Counted from the first letter of the stretch, positions 21,849 to 32,189 are shown. The stretch is DNA of 64,000 nt from Triplophysa rosa (GCF_024868665.1 NC_079897.1:8218403-8282402); one strand, 5' to 3'. The notes: generated by a model from the letters alone, not told the origin. A program made the numbers and translations.

Positions 21849-21983
21849 TGTTTTATTAATAAGGTTCGGGAGGAGCACGTGCAGATAATTAACTCGGCTG
21901 GCTTTCGATTAACAATCACAGCAATCGTCCTATAAGTAGTCAAGCAGCCTCACCTCCATTCTCTCGGACGTTTTGCAACATCG
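21849..21983 (+). repeat. Ngaro/PAT-like A repeat, orphan copy
   Basis: The segment 'ggttcgggaggagcacgtg' and its following ~110 bp is repeated in inverted orientation at 24871-25005 and, diverged, in direct orientation at 34866-35010. These are terminal A repeats of the tyrosine-recombinase retrotransposon described at 24637-27500. No coding region of that element follows here, so this is an orphan end. Confidence 0.7.
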
Positions 21984-23519
21984 TCGCTCATAGACGCACA
22001 CGCAAACACAAGCAGCTTGTTTGCTTTACACAGTTGTTTTTGGCTTTCGATAAACTATTCCTAAATGAGAACTAAACTCTAAGAAGGTTTTCATCAGCAC
22101 ATGGTGGATGTAAGGTATTCAAGGGATCCTACGGAGTTTAAAAGCGCTGCAGCCACGCAGCAGGCCCAATCCATAAAAGCATAATTTCCACACTTATCTT
22201 CCCCGCAGATTCAGGAAGTGGTTCCGTATACCTTTTACGTTTACGTTTGCGCTCGTCACCTCGTTCGTTCCCAGCTGCAATTGCTGCCAGCACGTTAGCC
22301 CGCTGCTAACGCCGGCCCGCTGCTAATGGGATACGAGTGTTCAGATGCCGGCATTTGTAAACACATGCTAGTCATGCTCGCAAGATCGCCGTATTTCAAC
22401 CCAATTCAATAACGGTACACCAATGCCAATACGTTAACGTTTCAATGGCTGTACACATCTTCTGAGAAGTGAAACAATCATCTTGAGGTAAACAATTCAT
22501 TCTGTCGTTCCATGCAGTCGCTCTAATCAATTCCATGCCTCATTACCCATAATTCACCATTTATTAAACTGAGTTTTACTTGTGTTTGAACCACCGAAAA
22601 CGCTGTTATGCAAGAAGCTGGGTGAGTCCAATCTTTTTACTTGAAAAATATATTTAGCTTTATGATCTGTCACCTCGCGTTGCCACTGCTGCACTCAAGT
22701 GCGAGATATCGCTGGCCAGCACTGGTGCACTTCCTCGGCGCCCGTACTGTTCAGCGAATGTCATTTGAGCCAAACGTAAGCTTCTGTAGATTAGTACATA
22801 TAATCGGCGCTTCCGAAAGTGACTGCTGGTTAACTAAAACCTGTCTGTATCATCCAGCGGCATACATTTCCATATAACTTGCAGTTCCCATTCACATCTT
22901 GCACAAAATAACGCACGCAGCCGTTACTTCTAAGTTAACACAACAGCGGGATGCATCAGAGCACGACCCTAGCCGCAAAAGTTAACGCCGGAATCATAAA
23001 TTGTGTTCGACTAATACAGATGCGCACAGCAATATTAAAGATACAACAGCTTTTCATCGAAAACGTTTGGGCGACGGTGACATGCATACTCTCCGCTTCT
23101 CTCTGCTCGCCCATACAGTTAGGCATCATGCGCAAGCTGGCTAAACTCCATCTGCAAGCTCGGGTATCACCTACACAAGACTTCATCACGATCAACATTA
23201 ACTCGTAATGGTCATTTTAACCTTTGAAACCTCCATAGAAATCACAACAGACCTTGTGCGTTCACTCTCACAAGTTTTTGCCATGCGAAACTAAACATCA
23301 TCGCATACCTGCCAGTCATAGGGGCTCTTGGGCGGTCCCCGACCAGAAAGCGGACAAGTCCCCCGATTTTCAGTATCAATTTCCGGCTACACAAGACTAC
23401 TTGATCACAAACACGTCCCCATTTAATGTGACAACTAAAAACCCAAAGACTGATATAAATGTGGGATATTTACTCAATATGCGACGTGCGGGACAAGGGG
23501 TGAAAATGCTGTGTGGTAC
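21984..23519. other. Non-coding stretch, no gene seen
   Basis: Several short frames exist but none has recognisable motifs or convincing splice sites. Around 23330-23480 a segment with 'gaccagaaagcggacaag' and 'gcgacgtgcgggacaagg' resembles a fish DNA-transposon end, possibly related to the segment at 28180-28260. Confidence 0.4.
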
Positions 23520-23735
23520 AATGCAAAAGGGCAAAGCCTCCCGAAACTGCAGTACATTCAAAATAGTGCTGATAGGATCCTGATGAGGGTGCTCAAATAT
23601 GATCATATTACTCCCATTCTCAAATCTCTTCACTGGCTTCCTGACTCCCTTTTTACTCATCTGTGTGTCTATAGTGAATCTCGACCCTACCTCAAGCAAC
23701 TTCTCACCCTACAAACCACAAGGTTAGGTACTCTC
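23520..23735 (+). pseudogene. LINE reverse transcriptase C-terminal fragment
   Basis: The plus-strand frame contains 'KLQYIQNSADRILMRVLKYD' and 'HITPILKSLHWLP', the block that follows RT in L2-superfamily ORF2 proteins (compare 40621-40562 in LINE B). A deletion then joins it to 'YSESRPYLKQLLTLQTTR'. It is a 0.2-kb relic with no LINE ends. Confidence 0.7.
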
Positions 23736-24636
23736 CATTTTGTTTCAGCTTATCAGTGTTGTTGAGCAGTGCAGAAAAAAAAACCCTAAACAAGCGAGAA
23801 TGTCTGTTTTGCAAGTGAAGCTTATAACTCACTGCGGAAATTGTCTTAAAATACTCTGGTTATTTTGGTTGTTCAAATAAGACCAAATCATCATTAAAAA
23901 TTACTTTTATTTGTGTAAACAGGGTGCACTTTCATGTCTCCACAAATATCTCACAGAAACGCATCACTTAAATTAACTGAAACTTAGCAAATAATTGCCA
24001 CACAGACATGAGAGATGTGTTTAGAAACCTTGAAGTGTCTACTTTAAAATAAATACAAATATTCTGTGATTTTGTAATAAGCATGAAAGAAAAGACAGGT
24101 ACGTTTTCTCCTGTCTCCATTATCTTTAATGTGACCACGCCCTCGCACAGAACATGCTATTCATGCTATTCATTCGTAATAATATGCACATGGTCAACAT
24201 CCCCAAACAATAGCACACAACAAAACACTGAGATTCTTCGTCAAATTATTGATTTGTCTACACGTTTGGACGATAGAATGCTGCACATGTGCAGTAGATC
24301 TTCAGACGGTCCTGTACAGTGAGAAAGAGTTCCACTTTCACTTTTGGGAAATACTTTTCTTTTTTCTTTGTAAATAGCCACTGCATCCAGCAGAGCACCT
24401 TATTCCAACCTACTGAGCAGTGTTGGGAGTAACACACTACAAAAGCAGCACCATTACAATAGTATATTAGTTTTTGCTGTATCACACTTTACAACAACGC
24501 ATTCCCCCCCTGAAATATATATTTTTAATCATCTACCAACACATTCCATCACCAGAGAAAAAAACTGAACAAAATACTAAGATTATGATACTATTTCCTG
24601 TTACTGGAATCCGATGGGTGAGATGACTGCAACGGA
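23736..24636. other. Non-coding stretch, no gene seen
   Basis: AT-rich sequence without a supported gene. A 'cagtgttgggagtaac' motif near 24419 is the start of a common fish interspersed repeat but its other end is not evident. Confidence 0.4.
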
Positions 24637-24638
24637 TT

Positions 24639-24813
24639 CACGAGTTCGCCTTGCAGCTAATGAACTGGGACGGATAGTATGCGTATTTGGCGTGCTGTCC
24701 CGGGGCGAGGGCTCGGTAATCTTGGTAATCCTCCTCGAACTTGGAGCACATGCCCCTTGACCGGTGAGAGGGCTCCGGGCTCGGTGTGTGCCCGGACCCG
24801 GCTCATACCCCCC
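24639..24813 (-). repeat. B2 copy of the split direct repeat
   Basis: This 175-bp block matches 25011-25182 at an offset of 372 bp. Both begin (plus strand) 'cacgagttcgccttgcagct' and end near catacccc. Differences are scattered substitutions and a small indel. B2 forms the 3' terminus of the element. Confidence 0.85.
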
Positions 24814-25010
24814 GGTGCTGAGGTAAAAACGGGCTAGTGGTGTGGAGTCGGGGTGGAGGAGGGATGTTACAAAACATCCGAGAGAATGGAGGTGAGGTTG
24901 CTTGACTACTTATAGGCTGTTAGGACGATTGCTGTGATTGTTAATCGAAAGCCAGCCGAGTTAACTATCTGCACGTGCTCCTCCCGAACCTTGTTAATAA
25001 AACAACATTT
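24814..25010 (-). repeat. A2 copy of the split direct repeat
   Basis: Located exactly between B1 and B2, this segment contains, on the minus strand, 'ggttcgggaggagcacgtg' and 'ggctggctttcgattaac'. It is the A repeat also found at 21849 and, diverged, at 34866. Confidence 0.8.
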
Positions 25011-25182
25011 CACGAGTTCGCCTTGCAGCTAATAAACTGGGATGGATAGTATGCGTATTTGGCGTGCTGTCCCGGGCCGAGGGCTCCGAGCTCGGTAATC
25101 CTCCTCGAACTCGGAGCACCTGCCACTTGACCGGGGAGAGGGCCCCGGGCTCGGTGTGTGCCCGGACCCAGATCATACCCCC
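25011..25182 (-). repeat. B1 copy of the split direct repeat
   Basis: Direct repeat partner of 24639-24813. It joins the internal region to A2. The minus-strand ORF through 25010-25426 crosses this repeat and is not recognisable as a gene. Confidence 0.85.
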
Positions 25183-25299
25183 AAAAATGCAATAGATGTA
25201 GGACAGCAGCTGGAGCAACATATCCCCCAAAGAGGCTGGCTTGAGTTGGCGAGATGCTGGTCTGTTGTGGCGAGGAAAGCAGATAAGGCTCTGGTGGAC

Positions 25300-25985
25300 C
25301 GGCGATACTGGCTTCGTTTTGGGGTTGTCTGCTGCGGCAGAGTGTGTGATGGAAGCATGGAACCCTGCGGGCAGTCACTGTGACGTTACTAGCTTGTGTT
25401 GAGTGGTGTCTGCTCCGGCAGAGCACGAAATGGAAGTACGGGCCCCTGTGGGGCAGTCACTCTTTCCTGGAGGAGTACTGACTTCTGGAGGAGTAGCGTC
25501 TGCTACAGTAGAGTACGAGATGGACGCACGGGCCCCTGCAGGGGTGATCGCTGTGGCGATGCTGGCTTCTGTAGAAGTGGTGTCTGCTGTGGCAGACTAC
25601 GGGAGGAAGCCCGGGCCCCTGCGGGGGCGGTCGCTACGGTGATGCAGGCTTCTGTGGGGAATGGAGTCTGCTGCAGAGTAAGGGAGGAAGCGCGGTCCTG
25701 CTGGGTTTCTGGTGGTTGAGTCTGCTGTGGCAGAGCACGATATGGAAGTACGGGCTCCTGCGGCGATACTGGCTTCTGAAGAGGTGGTGTCTGCTGCGGC
25801 AGAGCACGAGATGGAAGCATGGGCCCCTGCGGAGGCGGTCGCTGCGGCGATACTGGCTTCTGAAGAGGTGGTGTCTGCTACGGCGGAGCACAAGATGGAA
25901 GCATGGGCCCCTGCGGAGGCGGTCGCTGCGGCGATACTGGCCTCTGGAGGAGAGGAATCCGCTGCGGTGGAGAGACAAAGGGGCG
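25300..25985. repeat. 84-bp minisatellite, translatable as 28-residue repeats
   Basis: The motif cggcgatactggc recurs exactly 84 bp apart at 25761, 25845 and 25929. More diverged copies extend leftwards to about 25300, perhaps eight units in all. Because 84 is a multiple of three, both strands stay open. On the minus strand (25597-26073) each unit reads approximately 'SSEASIAAATASAGAHASI' followed by CSAVADTT. It lies between the recombinase and B1. Whether the frame is ever translated is unknown. Confidence 0.85.
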
Positions 25986-26049
25986 AGAAGGCTCCTGTGG
26001 GGGCAGATGTGGAATTTGGGTGTGGGCTGGCACTAGATGATTCGCGCGA

Positions 26050-27040
26050 TGAGGGTCCGATGGGCCTCTTCATGCAGGAGCGATCTGACCGGATGTAGCT
26101 CTTGAAAGCTTCTGATGACCGGCAACCCAGGGTTTGGATCTGGGGTTTGGAGAAGCCTTTTTCCGTGGGCTCTGGTTGCCGAGCCTATGCAGAAGGACTG
26201 GCTGGAGAATGGTCTGCTGGAAGCTGGAAAGGAATAAAACGGATTTGGGTGTTTTGGAACCAGAAGCGAGTGGCGGGGTGGTTGAAGTCGTCGGCGAAAA
26301 GCTGGTTGTAGGGGAGCTTAGACTTTGTGGGCATGGGAGATGCGGGTAGATGTAGTATCCTCATTTTGTTTGATCGGTCTTGCTGTGCTTGATGGAATAG
26401 GAGATTATTGGTGTCTAAAATTGAAGGATCTGAGGTGATTGGATGGAGTTTTGGGTTTAAGCTGGAAGTGGTGGAGAGTTTAGAGCGTCTTAACCTGTTG
26501 GCGTCGGAGATGCAGGTAGGCTGAGAAGGTTGGATGGGAGACTGTAAATTGAAGGTGTAGATGTAATGTCCTCTTTTCGTTTGATCAGTCTTGCTGTGCT
26601 TGATGGAATAGGAGATCGTTTCGGTGTCCAAGATGGAAAGGTCTGAGATGGTTGGTGGAGTTCTGGGTTGAAGCTGAAAATGGTGGTTAGTTCCGAGCAT
26701 CTGAGGAAGCTGAAGAAGGCTAGTGTGAACCTGGCGTTGAGCATGCGTGTGGTGCAGATTGAATGTTAGCCTTGCAGTGTAAATGCATTTAGTTATGACT
26801 CCAGGGTGATTGGTTTTCTGGGGTCTGGGCCGGGCTCTTTCAATGCCTTTGATGAGTATCGATGTCTGAGAGCTGGCTACTACTGGGGAGGGTGAGTCGT
26901 AGGTGAGTTTGTAAAAAGAATTGAAATCCGCTTAGGTACCCTTTAATGGAGCTGGCTGGAGGTTTAAAGTGGTGCTGAGGAGCTGAGGTCCAGAACCAGG
27001 GCGTTTGGTGGGATGGCATCAGAGCGGTAGACGCTAGCAT
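26050..27040 (-). pseudogene. Tyrosine recombinase of the Ngaro/PAT-like element
   Basis: The minus strand holds recombinase pieces in changing frames: 'SSIKGYLSGFQFFLQTH' (core-binding part), 'MLNARFTLAFFSFLRCSELT' (catalytic Arg in FLRCSE), 'PSWTPKRS...', a duplicated stretch around 'SKTDQTKRGHYIYTF', then 'ATRFWFQ' and 'QSFCIGSAT'. The last is the HxxR box with its Arg replaced by Cys. 'LHEEAHRTLI' ends it. The C-terminal Tyr region (…SYIR in relatives) is garbled. A stretch of about 230 bp at 26390-26620 looks tandemly duplicated ('SILDT', 'FHQAQQD' occur twice). Frameshifts and the lost Arg make it inactive. Assignment is from motif similarity to fish tyrosine-recombinase retroelements. 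Confidence 0.75.
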
Positions 27041-27330
27041 GAAGGGAGGGCAGGCCTGAGGAAGAGAGAGGAGGAAGGAAGGTGGCCGCCAGAGCCATGA
27101 ACGGAGGCAGCCTCACACTTAGGTCGGCTCCTTGGGCAAGGGCAAATGGAAGGGTGGGAGGGGAGGTTGCCAGGCCTGTGCCGCAAGTGGAGGCAGCCTC
27201 ACGCTTGAATTTGATGGAGGTGCAGCAGGCCCTGGACAGGGCAAAGGGTTAAAGCGGAGGTGACAGGTAACAGGGGGAAAAGCTAGCTGAATATATATTC
27301 CAAGGGGAGGGCTAATGACAGGTCTGTGCC
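27000..27330 (-). pseudogene. Proline-rich ORF1 remnant of the Ngaro/PAT-like element
   Basis: On the minus strand 'ADLSVRLPPFMALAATFLPP' and 'DAIPPNALVLD' correspond to 'PSVRLPPPSAPATAFLPS' and 'PIPPNALALD' of the ORF1 at 35489-36232. Straight after PPNALVLD the sequence becomes recombinase, which marks the internal deletion point. Confidence 0.6.
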
Positions 27331-27500
27331 ACCAGCGGAGGCATGCTCACTTGATGAGGCAGCTTGTGGCAGTGTGGGCCGGCATGACGCTGGGAGGGTT
27401 GCGGTGATGGGCTCGGCTGAGTGGAGAAGCGGTCGGGGGCTAGGAGTCTGGGGCGCGGCCTGGGATTGCTGATGGCCTGCTACTGCAACCTGACGACCAT

Positions 27501-28740
27501 AGGCCCTTTCTCGTGAGGGCAGGAGAAGGGGTTAAGAAAATATGTTCTTTTTCCCGAAAAGCAAATGAGCCATTTCTTTGCGCCATTTTTATTTAACTAT
27601 TTAACAGCGCTGTGTCAAAAGCAGAAACCCGGTGAACACCAGTGTCCAACAGGCTCATACAAACACAATTTTTTTAAAGCCTGACTTTTCTCCAATGGGT
27701 GAGAAGACAGCATCTGTCACGTCGACTTGCTGGATAAGTCACAAAAACATTGTAAACTGTTTATAGGTTGTGGATAGTGTATTAAAATAAAACATATTTG
27801 CAAATAGTGAAATGCATTATTTAACAATACAGTTTAAAAGAGAAACTGTTTTTCATTATTTCTCCGGAAACGTTTTTTCATTATTTCTCCGGGAACTGTT
27901 TTTTTTATGTCCATGAGGCTATCGACTCTGACCTGTTTTTCATTATTTGTCCATTTCCTTATTCCTGTACTTTTCTCTTTTCAACAAGATCTTCTGTCTG
28001 GTCTGTGCTCAAAATTTAATCTTACATTGAAACCACCACTGAAATTGTTTTATGTTATATTTGTGCCTTAATTATGTTGTAGTTGGAGTGGACTAAATAA
28101 CAAATTATTTCTACGAGCTGAAATAAAAATATCTAAGAAATTTTTTCATTTTGTTATATCACAGTTTTATGCTACCTTTTAGTGGTGTCCCGCATTGTCC
28201 CACACAAACGTATTACATGTCCCACATTTGGATTGTTGGGTAGTGGTCACCCTACCCCCGGCTAAGCACCAGGTCCTGCAGCATCTAGGTTCCCACCCCA
28301 AGAAAGGTTAACTCTCACTTTGGCTGGACCACCCTCGAAGCTTCAGCACCATCCAGTTCATCGTTACACAGAAGTCATCACATGCCATCCCTCTTACCTC
28401 TTTCGGCAGCAGAGAGTGACGCCTCTCTGTTGTTCTAGGCCCCGCCCCCTGGGAATCCATATCAAATTGGGTGTTGGGAATAATAAAACGCGGCTACTCG
28501 CTTCAGTTTGCTCGCAGGCCACCACGCTCCAGGGGAATAGTCCACATTTTGATCTCAGACAGTCTGAAAAAAGCTCCCAAGGGTGACAGTTAGTCAGTAT
28601 TTACAGCCAGTATTTTCTTGTTCTGAAAAAAGATTCTCAATCTCCGACATTTGAACCACACCCTCAAGAAAAGAATTGAAAGGAATTCTCACTCAGATTC
28701 GCCGGGGACAGGTTTATATCATGGGTGCCTCACACGTCCT
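27501..28740. other. Repeat-like non-coding stretch
   Basis: A 25-bp unit containing 'tttttcattatttctccg' is repeated about 2.5 times at 27841-27905. The segment 28150-28260 contains a tgtcccgcattgtccc motif that may be a transposon end. The segment around 28430-28560 has a 'gaataataaaacgcgg' polyadenylation-like signal followed by a GC-rich stretch and may be part of an LTR, but I see no matching end. No protein motif is visible. Confidence 0.4.
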
Positions 28741-28744
28741 GAAA

Positions 28745-29245
28745 AGTGAAGCTGCAGGCTCTTTGGTCGTCCCCTGGTGGCTGGCTGCATACAGGTCATA
28801 AACCCCGCCCTCTCCATGTAAACAAATAGGACAGGTGACAAACTATAAACTTCAATTACATTTAAAATATTTTTTTTCTAAAGACGTTTTCTTTTATTTT
28901 AGTCAGGATTTATCACGTTGCTGTATGTCTAAGTGTTCTTTTTTTCTAAGTTTGGTTTTAGTAAGTTATAAGATGTTATAAAAAAGGGTTGCAGGTAACA
29001 TGATTTCTTTGTTTACGATTGAGTCATCAGGGAATATGAGCAGGACCTTGAGACCACGCTCCACTTCGTGCTCACTACTGTGCAAACTCTGTCGTCACTG
29101 ACGATTCCTTCTGCGCATGTTCAGGCTCCAAACTGACGTTTTTGGGCAACATGTCAGCGCCCATCGTCTGATGTTTTACACTCAATTCATTACACTGGAA
29201 GTAAGCGACGTCACGCTGTCCATCTTTTATACAGTCTATGTGCAT
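28745..29245. mobile_element. Probable non-autonomous DNA transposon
   Basis: The block contains the 'cctggtggctggctgca' and 'aaccccgccctctccatgta' segments and ends with 'catcttttatacagtctatg', a combination I associate with a common fish repeat. It has no coding capacity. The left boundary is uncertain and no target duplication was identified. Confidence 0.4.
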
Positions 29246-29303
29246 CTGAAAGATCAGTGCAACTGAAAGTTCAGTGCATCTGAAAGGTCAGTGCATTTGA
29301 AAA
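29238..29303. repeat. Short tandem repeat, ~17-bp unit
   Basis: The unit gtgcatctgaaaggtca occurs about four times with single-base changes. It is a small minisatellite at the junction between the MITE-like repeat and the DIRS relic. Confidence 0.8.
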
Positions 29304-30120
29304 GATGCATATTTTCACATTCCAATAATTCCCAACACAGACCCTTGTTGAGATTCACATTTGAAAGGATACCAATGCATGGTCCTCCCCTTCGGGTTAT
29401 CTCTAGCTCTATGCACATTCAGGCAGAAATCCTGGCACAGTTAGAACAAGAGCTGTGTACACAGGTCTGTTCTCATGAATCACATAGAAAATGTAGGGTT
29501 TACAAACCTCAGCAAGAGCTTGCTGATACCCAACTAGCAAATCTCCTTTCTCGGCACGATCCACAATTCAAACTGCTTTTAGGCATGGCTTTCATCGGAG
29601 CTCGTTCTGACAATCAGACACACAACAACTTCGTTCAAAGCAGGGCCACTCACTCCTCTCAGGAAATTTCATAAGATGTTGGGTCTTATGGCAGCAGCGT
29701 CAGGCCGGCTTATGATCAGGATAACACACGGCTGTGTCAGAGCCCTGTTGCCTTGGATATCTTCTCACCTTTTTCTGTCAGGGACAGAGCTGGGCTCCGT
29801 CAACAGGAGGAAAGTGGTAACCACAGATGCATCCAACACGGGCTGGGGTGCCCTGTGCGATGGCAGACTGGTCTCAATGACGGCAAAGTGGTTCTTAGAC
29901 TGAGAAGGGGGTATGTGCCTAAAGTGCTTTCTGCTTCCTTCAGAGCTCAAATTGTTACAATGCTCGCCTTTCCTGCAGCTGAGATCTAGTAGCTGCTTAA
30001 CTCCCTCTGCCCAGTCAGAGATCTCAGTGTATATTCAGCACTCTAGCCAGTTTAGGCGGAAGATGTTAACCAATCAGGCTGCAGTGATCGGATTTGGAGA
30101 AACTGGAGGTTTCTCGTAGC
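29300..30120 (+). pseudogene. DIRS-like relic: RT, RNase H and recombinase pieces
   Basis: Plus-strand pieces in several frames match a DIRS polyprotein: 'YFHIPIIPQHRP'-like sequence at 29310-29345 with 'PLLRFTFERIPM' (RT after motif A). At 29670-29890 come 'LGLMAAASGRLMIR', 'RKVVTTDASNTGWGALCDGR' (RNase H core with catalytic Asp). At 29895-29990 comes 'LRRGYVPKVLSASFRAQIV' (recombinase). The jump from RNase H to recombinase shows an internal deletion. Its residues differ from both other DIRS copies here ('TDASNTGWGALCDG'), so it seems a separate subfamily. It is a relic only. Confidence 0.75.
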
Positions 30121-30699
30121 ATCAACAAACTGATGTATTGCTTGCTCTCGTTATCTCAGGGAACCAGGGTTGTGTGAGTAACCGCTATAATTTTCCACTC
30201 TTCATGATACAAGATCAATTGATCTATACATGATCATAAGTGGATGTGTATTTGACAACTGCTGCACTAAAAATGAATAACCTGTTGGTTTGGTATGGGT
30301 TTTGCAGTCACTAGGATAGGACTTTCTGGTTAAAAAATTCCAGGAAATATTTTGAAGTCAGAACTGTAACATAGAAAACTAAATTGGACAATAATGCTTT
30401 TAACCACATATAATATCATAAGAAAGCAAAGTGATTATCCTAAAAAGACAAAACATAAATACAGTATGTAGCTGCAGGCTGCAATTACAGGGCCAAGCAC
30501 AACCAAGGATTCCATGACTTTTATAAGTAGCTTAAATACAAAATTGCAGCTACTGTAGCTTTTGTTGCTTGGTCCCTAATAATAATAATTCACCAACTTT
30601 CACCTAAATTACCTTTGTTGCTTGATTGTTGATAGTACTCAAGTCAATAGATTCAGGAATGTTTGACACCTTACCTCTTACAATGAGTACATCATAACT
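30121..30699. other. Non-coding stretch, no gene seen
   Basis: AT-rich sequence without supported features. Confidence 0.45.
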
Positions 30700-30724
30700 T
30701 AAAACCAAGTCTTTTTATATAAGC

Positions 30725-30835
30725 ACACAACACATGCTACATGGGATTCGAACCCACAAACCCATATGGCACCCAGGCTCCTGAGGAGACATATTAGACC
30801 TGTAAGTAGCCATATGAGCCACTCACCGAAGGTGC
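30725..30835 (-). other. tRNA-derived SINE-like segment
   Basis: On the minus strand 'gagtggctcatatggct' resembles an RNA polymerase III A-box. About 70 bases later 'gggttcgaatccc' is a perfect B-box stem-loop. The spacing and sequence recall tRNA-derived repeat heads of the form gtggctcagtggttagcac...ggttcga. The acceptor stem does not pair well, so this is not a functional tRNA. The minus-strand ORF across it is fortuitous. Confidence 0.5.
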
Positions 30836-30919
30836 AGCTATGACACTGCACAGCCACAAGAACAAAATGTATGTGAAAAGTGTTGATATGGGCCAATCGA
30901 CAAAGGTGCAGAAATGACC

Positions 30920-31330
30920 ATGACTTTAAAAAGCTATAAGCCTTTTTTGTAAAAAGCGTTATATCTTATGTATGCTAGGTGGCGCTGTCTTCAAACATCA
31001 CAGGTACATTCAGCACAGTAGTTTAAATAACGTGTAGCAAAATTGACCAAATTTGGTGCAGATATGTCATACAGTTCAAAAGAGATTGCCAATTTTGTTC
31101 CCAACTTTGGTACGGACCCCCTGGTCAATGAACCGTACCAAATGTGATATCGATAGATCAAAGAATGGCCGAGATACAGACTCGGTCTGTGCAGCACTGC
31201 ATAATGTCCGATGAACTTAATATTTGGAGCAGTTTGGGATGCGCTGACACAGGGCTGTATGTAATTGTGTTTCGCATATCTACATTTTTTTCTTACAGTC
31301 ACAACTGAAGCTAACGGAGGAATTTAAACA
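30920..31330. other. Probable interspersed repeat, unclassified
   Basis: The segment has the low-complexity-free, gene-like texture seen in fish interspersed repeats ('aggtggcgctgtcttcaaac', 'accaaatttggtgcagat') but no coding motifs and no recognisable ends. Confidence 0.3.
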
Positions 31331-31339
31331 GACTCATGC

Positions 31340-31612
31340 CTTCAGGTGTTCAAATCTGCACTCAGGTGCAGTTGGCAATCAAACTGTGTTCTGTGTCTGA
31401 GCAACAAATAAAAAATACTCTTAATAAAGAAACTAAACAAAATATAAATAATTTGCCATTAAAATAGTTCTGATTTGTTTTAATGGAAAATTATTCATAT
31501 TTAGTTTAGTTTCTTTATGAAGTTAATTTAGAAAAATATTTAGAGTATTTTGTTTGTTGTGCAGGTGCTGAACGCATCATTTGATTGCCAACTGTGCTGG
31601 AGCGTGGATTTG
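31340..31612. repeat. Imperfect palindrome (MITE-like)
   Basis: The left arm 'gttggcaatcaaa' ... 'aagaaactaaac' ... 'ccattaaaa' and the right arm 'ttttaatgg' ... 'gtttagtttcttt' ... 'tttgattgccaac' are complementary around a centre near 31475, giving arms of about 125 bp. There are no ORFs. This fold-back layout is typical of a MITE. Confidence 0.75.
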
Positions 31613-32189
31613 AATTCATGATGTGAATGAGACTGTTTAAACTTTTGCAGCCATTAAAGTAGTTTAGTTTAGTAGTTTAGTCTGCAACAGGCTGTGTAAT
31701 GGGGAGGCAAAAAAGTAAACACGGGCTGCCGTAGGACTTGGGGTGAGAATTCCAAAGATGTGTCAGTGTCAGACAAGGGCCGGACTTTGGCTTGAGGCCC
31801 GTGACCCTTAAATTTGAGGCCTGTGCAAGCCCCTTTTTATCAAAACGATATATTTTTCATTCAAATTATATAATAAGTGCAAAGGCTTGATACTTCATAC
31901 AACTAGTCAAAGCTTTAAAAACAGCTGACTGATTAATAGTTTCTTCATTTGTTTCTCATCTTTAAAACATTTTGATCAAAAGGTTTATGACAGTGCTTAC
32001 AATTTGTTTTGTAGGCTAACATTTTACAAACTCATTACAAACTACCATAATTTCATTACAAACTAACTGAAAGAAATCAGCCAACCATGACCATTCAAAT
32101 AAGGAGGAAATATTATTTACAAACATTTTTTCAATACAGCAAGTTTTGAAACATGAGGCTCATATAATTGTATTTTCTTTGTTTTTCAG
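31613..32189. other. Intron-like sequence upstream of an exon candidate
   Basis: No coding motifs are seen. The last 20 bases before 32190 form a polypyrimidine tract ending ttttcag, a good splice acceptor for the following exon. Confidence 0.5.

Larger units (their letters stand above)
24637..27500 (-). mobile_element. Ngaro/PAT-like tyrosine-recombinase retrotransposon, deleted
   Basis: On the minus strand the order is: proline-rich ORF1 remnant (about 27330-27000), tyrosine recombinase (27040-26050), an 84-bp coding minisatellite (about 26000-25300), then B1 (25182-25011), A2 (25010-24814) and B2 (24813-24639). B1-A2-B2 at the 3' end is the split-direct-repeat design of PAT and Ngaro elements, which use it for circular intermediates. 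RT and RNase H are missing: ORF1 passes directly into recombinase sequence. The 5' A1 and ORF1 start are not found next to it, so it is truncated as well as deleted. Confidence 0.75.

Noticed and set aside
25010..25426. 138-codon minus-strand ORF with GPGTHRARG-like sequence
   Set aside because: It runs through the B1 repeat and minisatellite; no domain, and the repeat structure explains the open frame.
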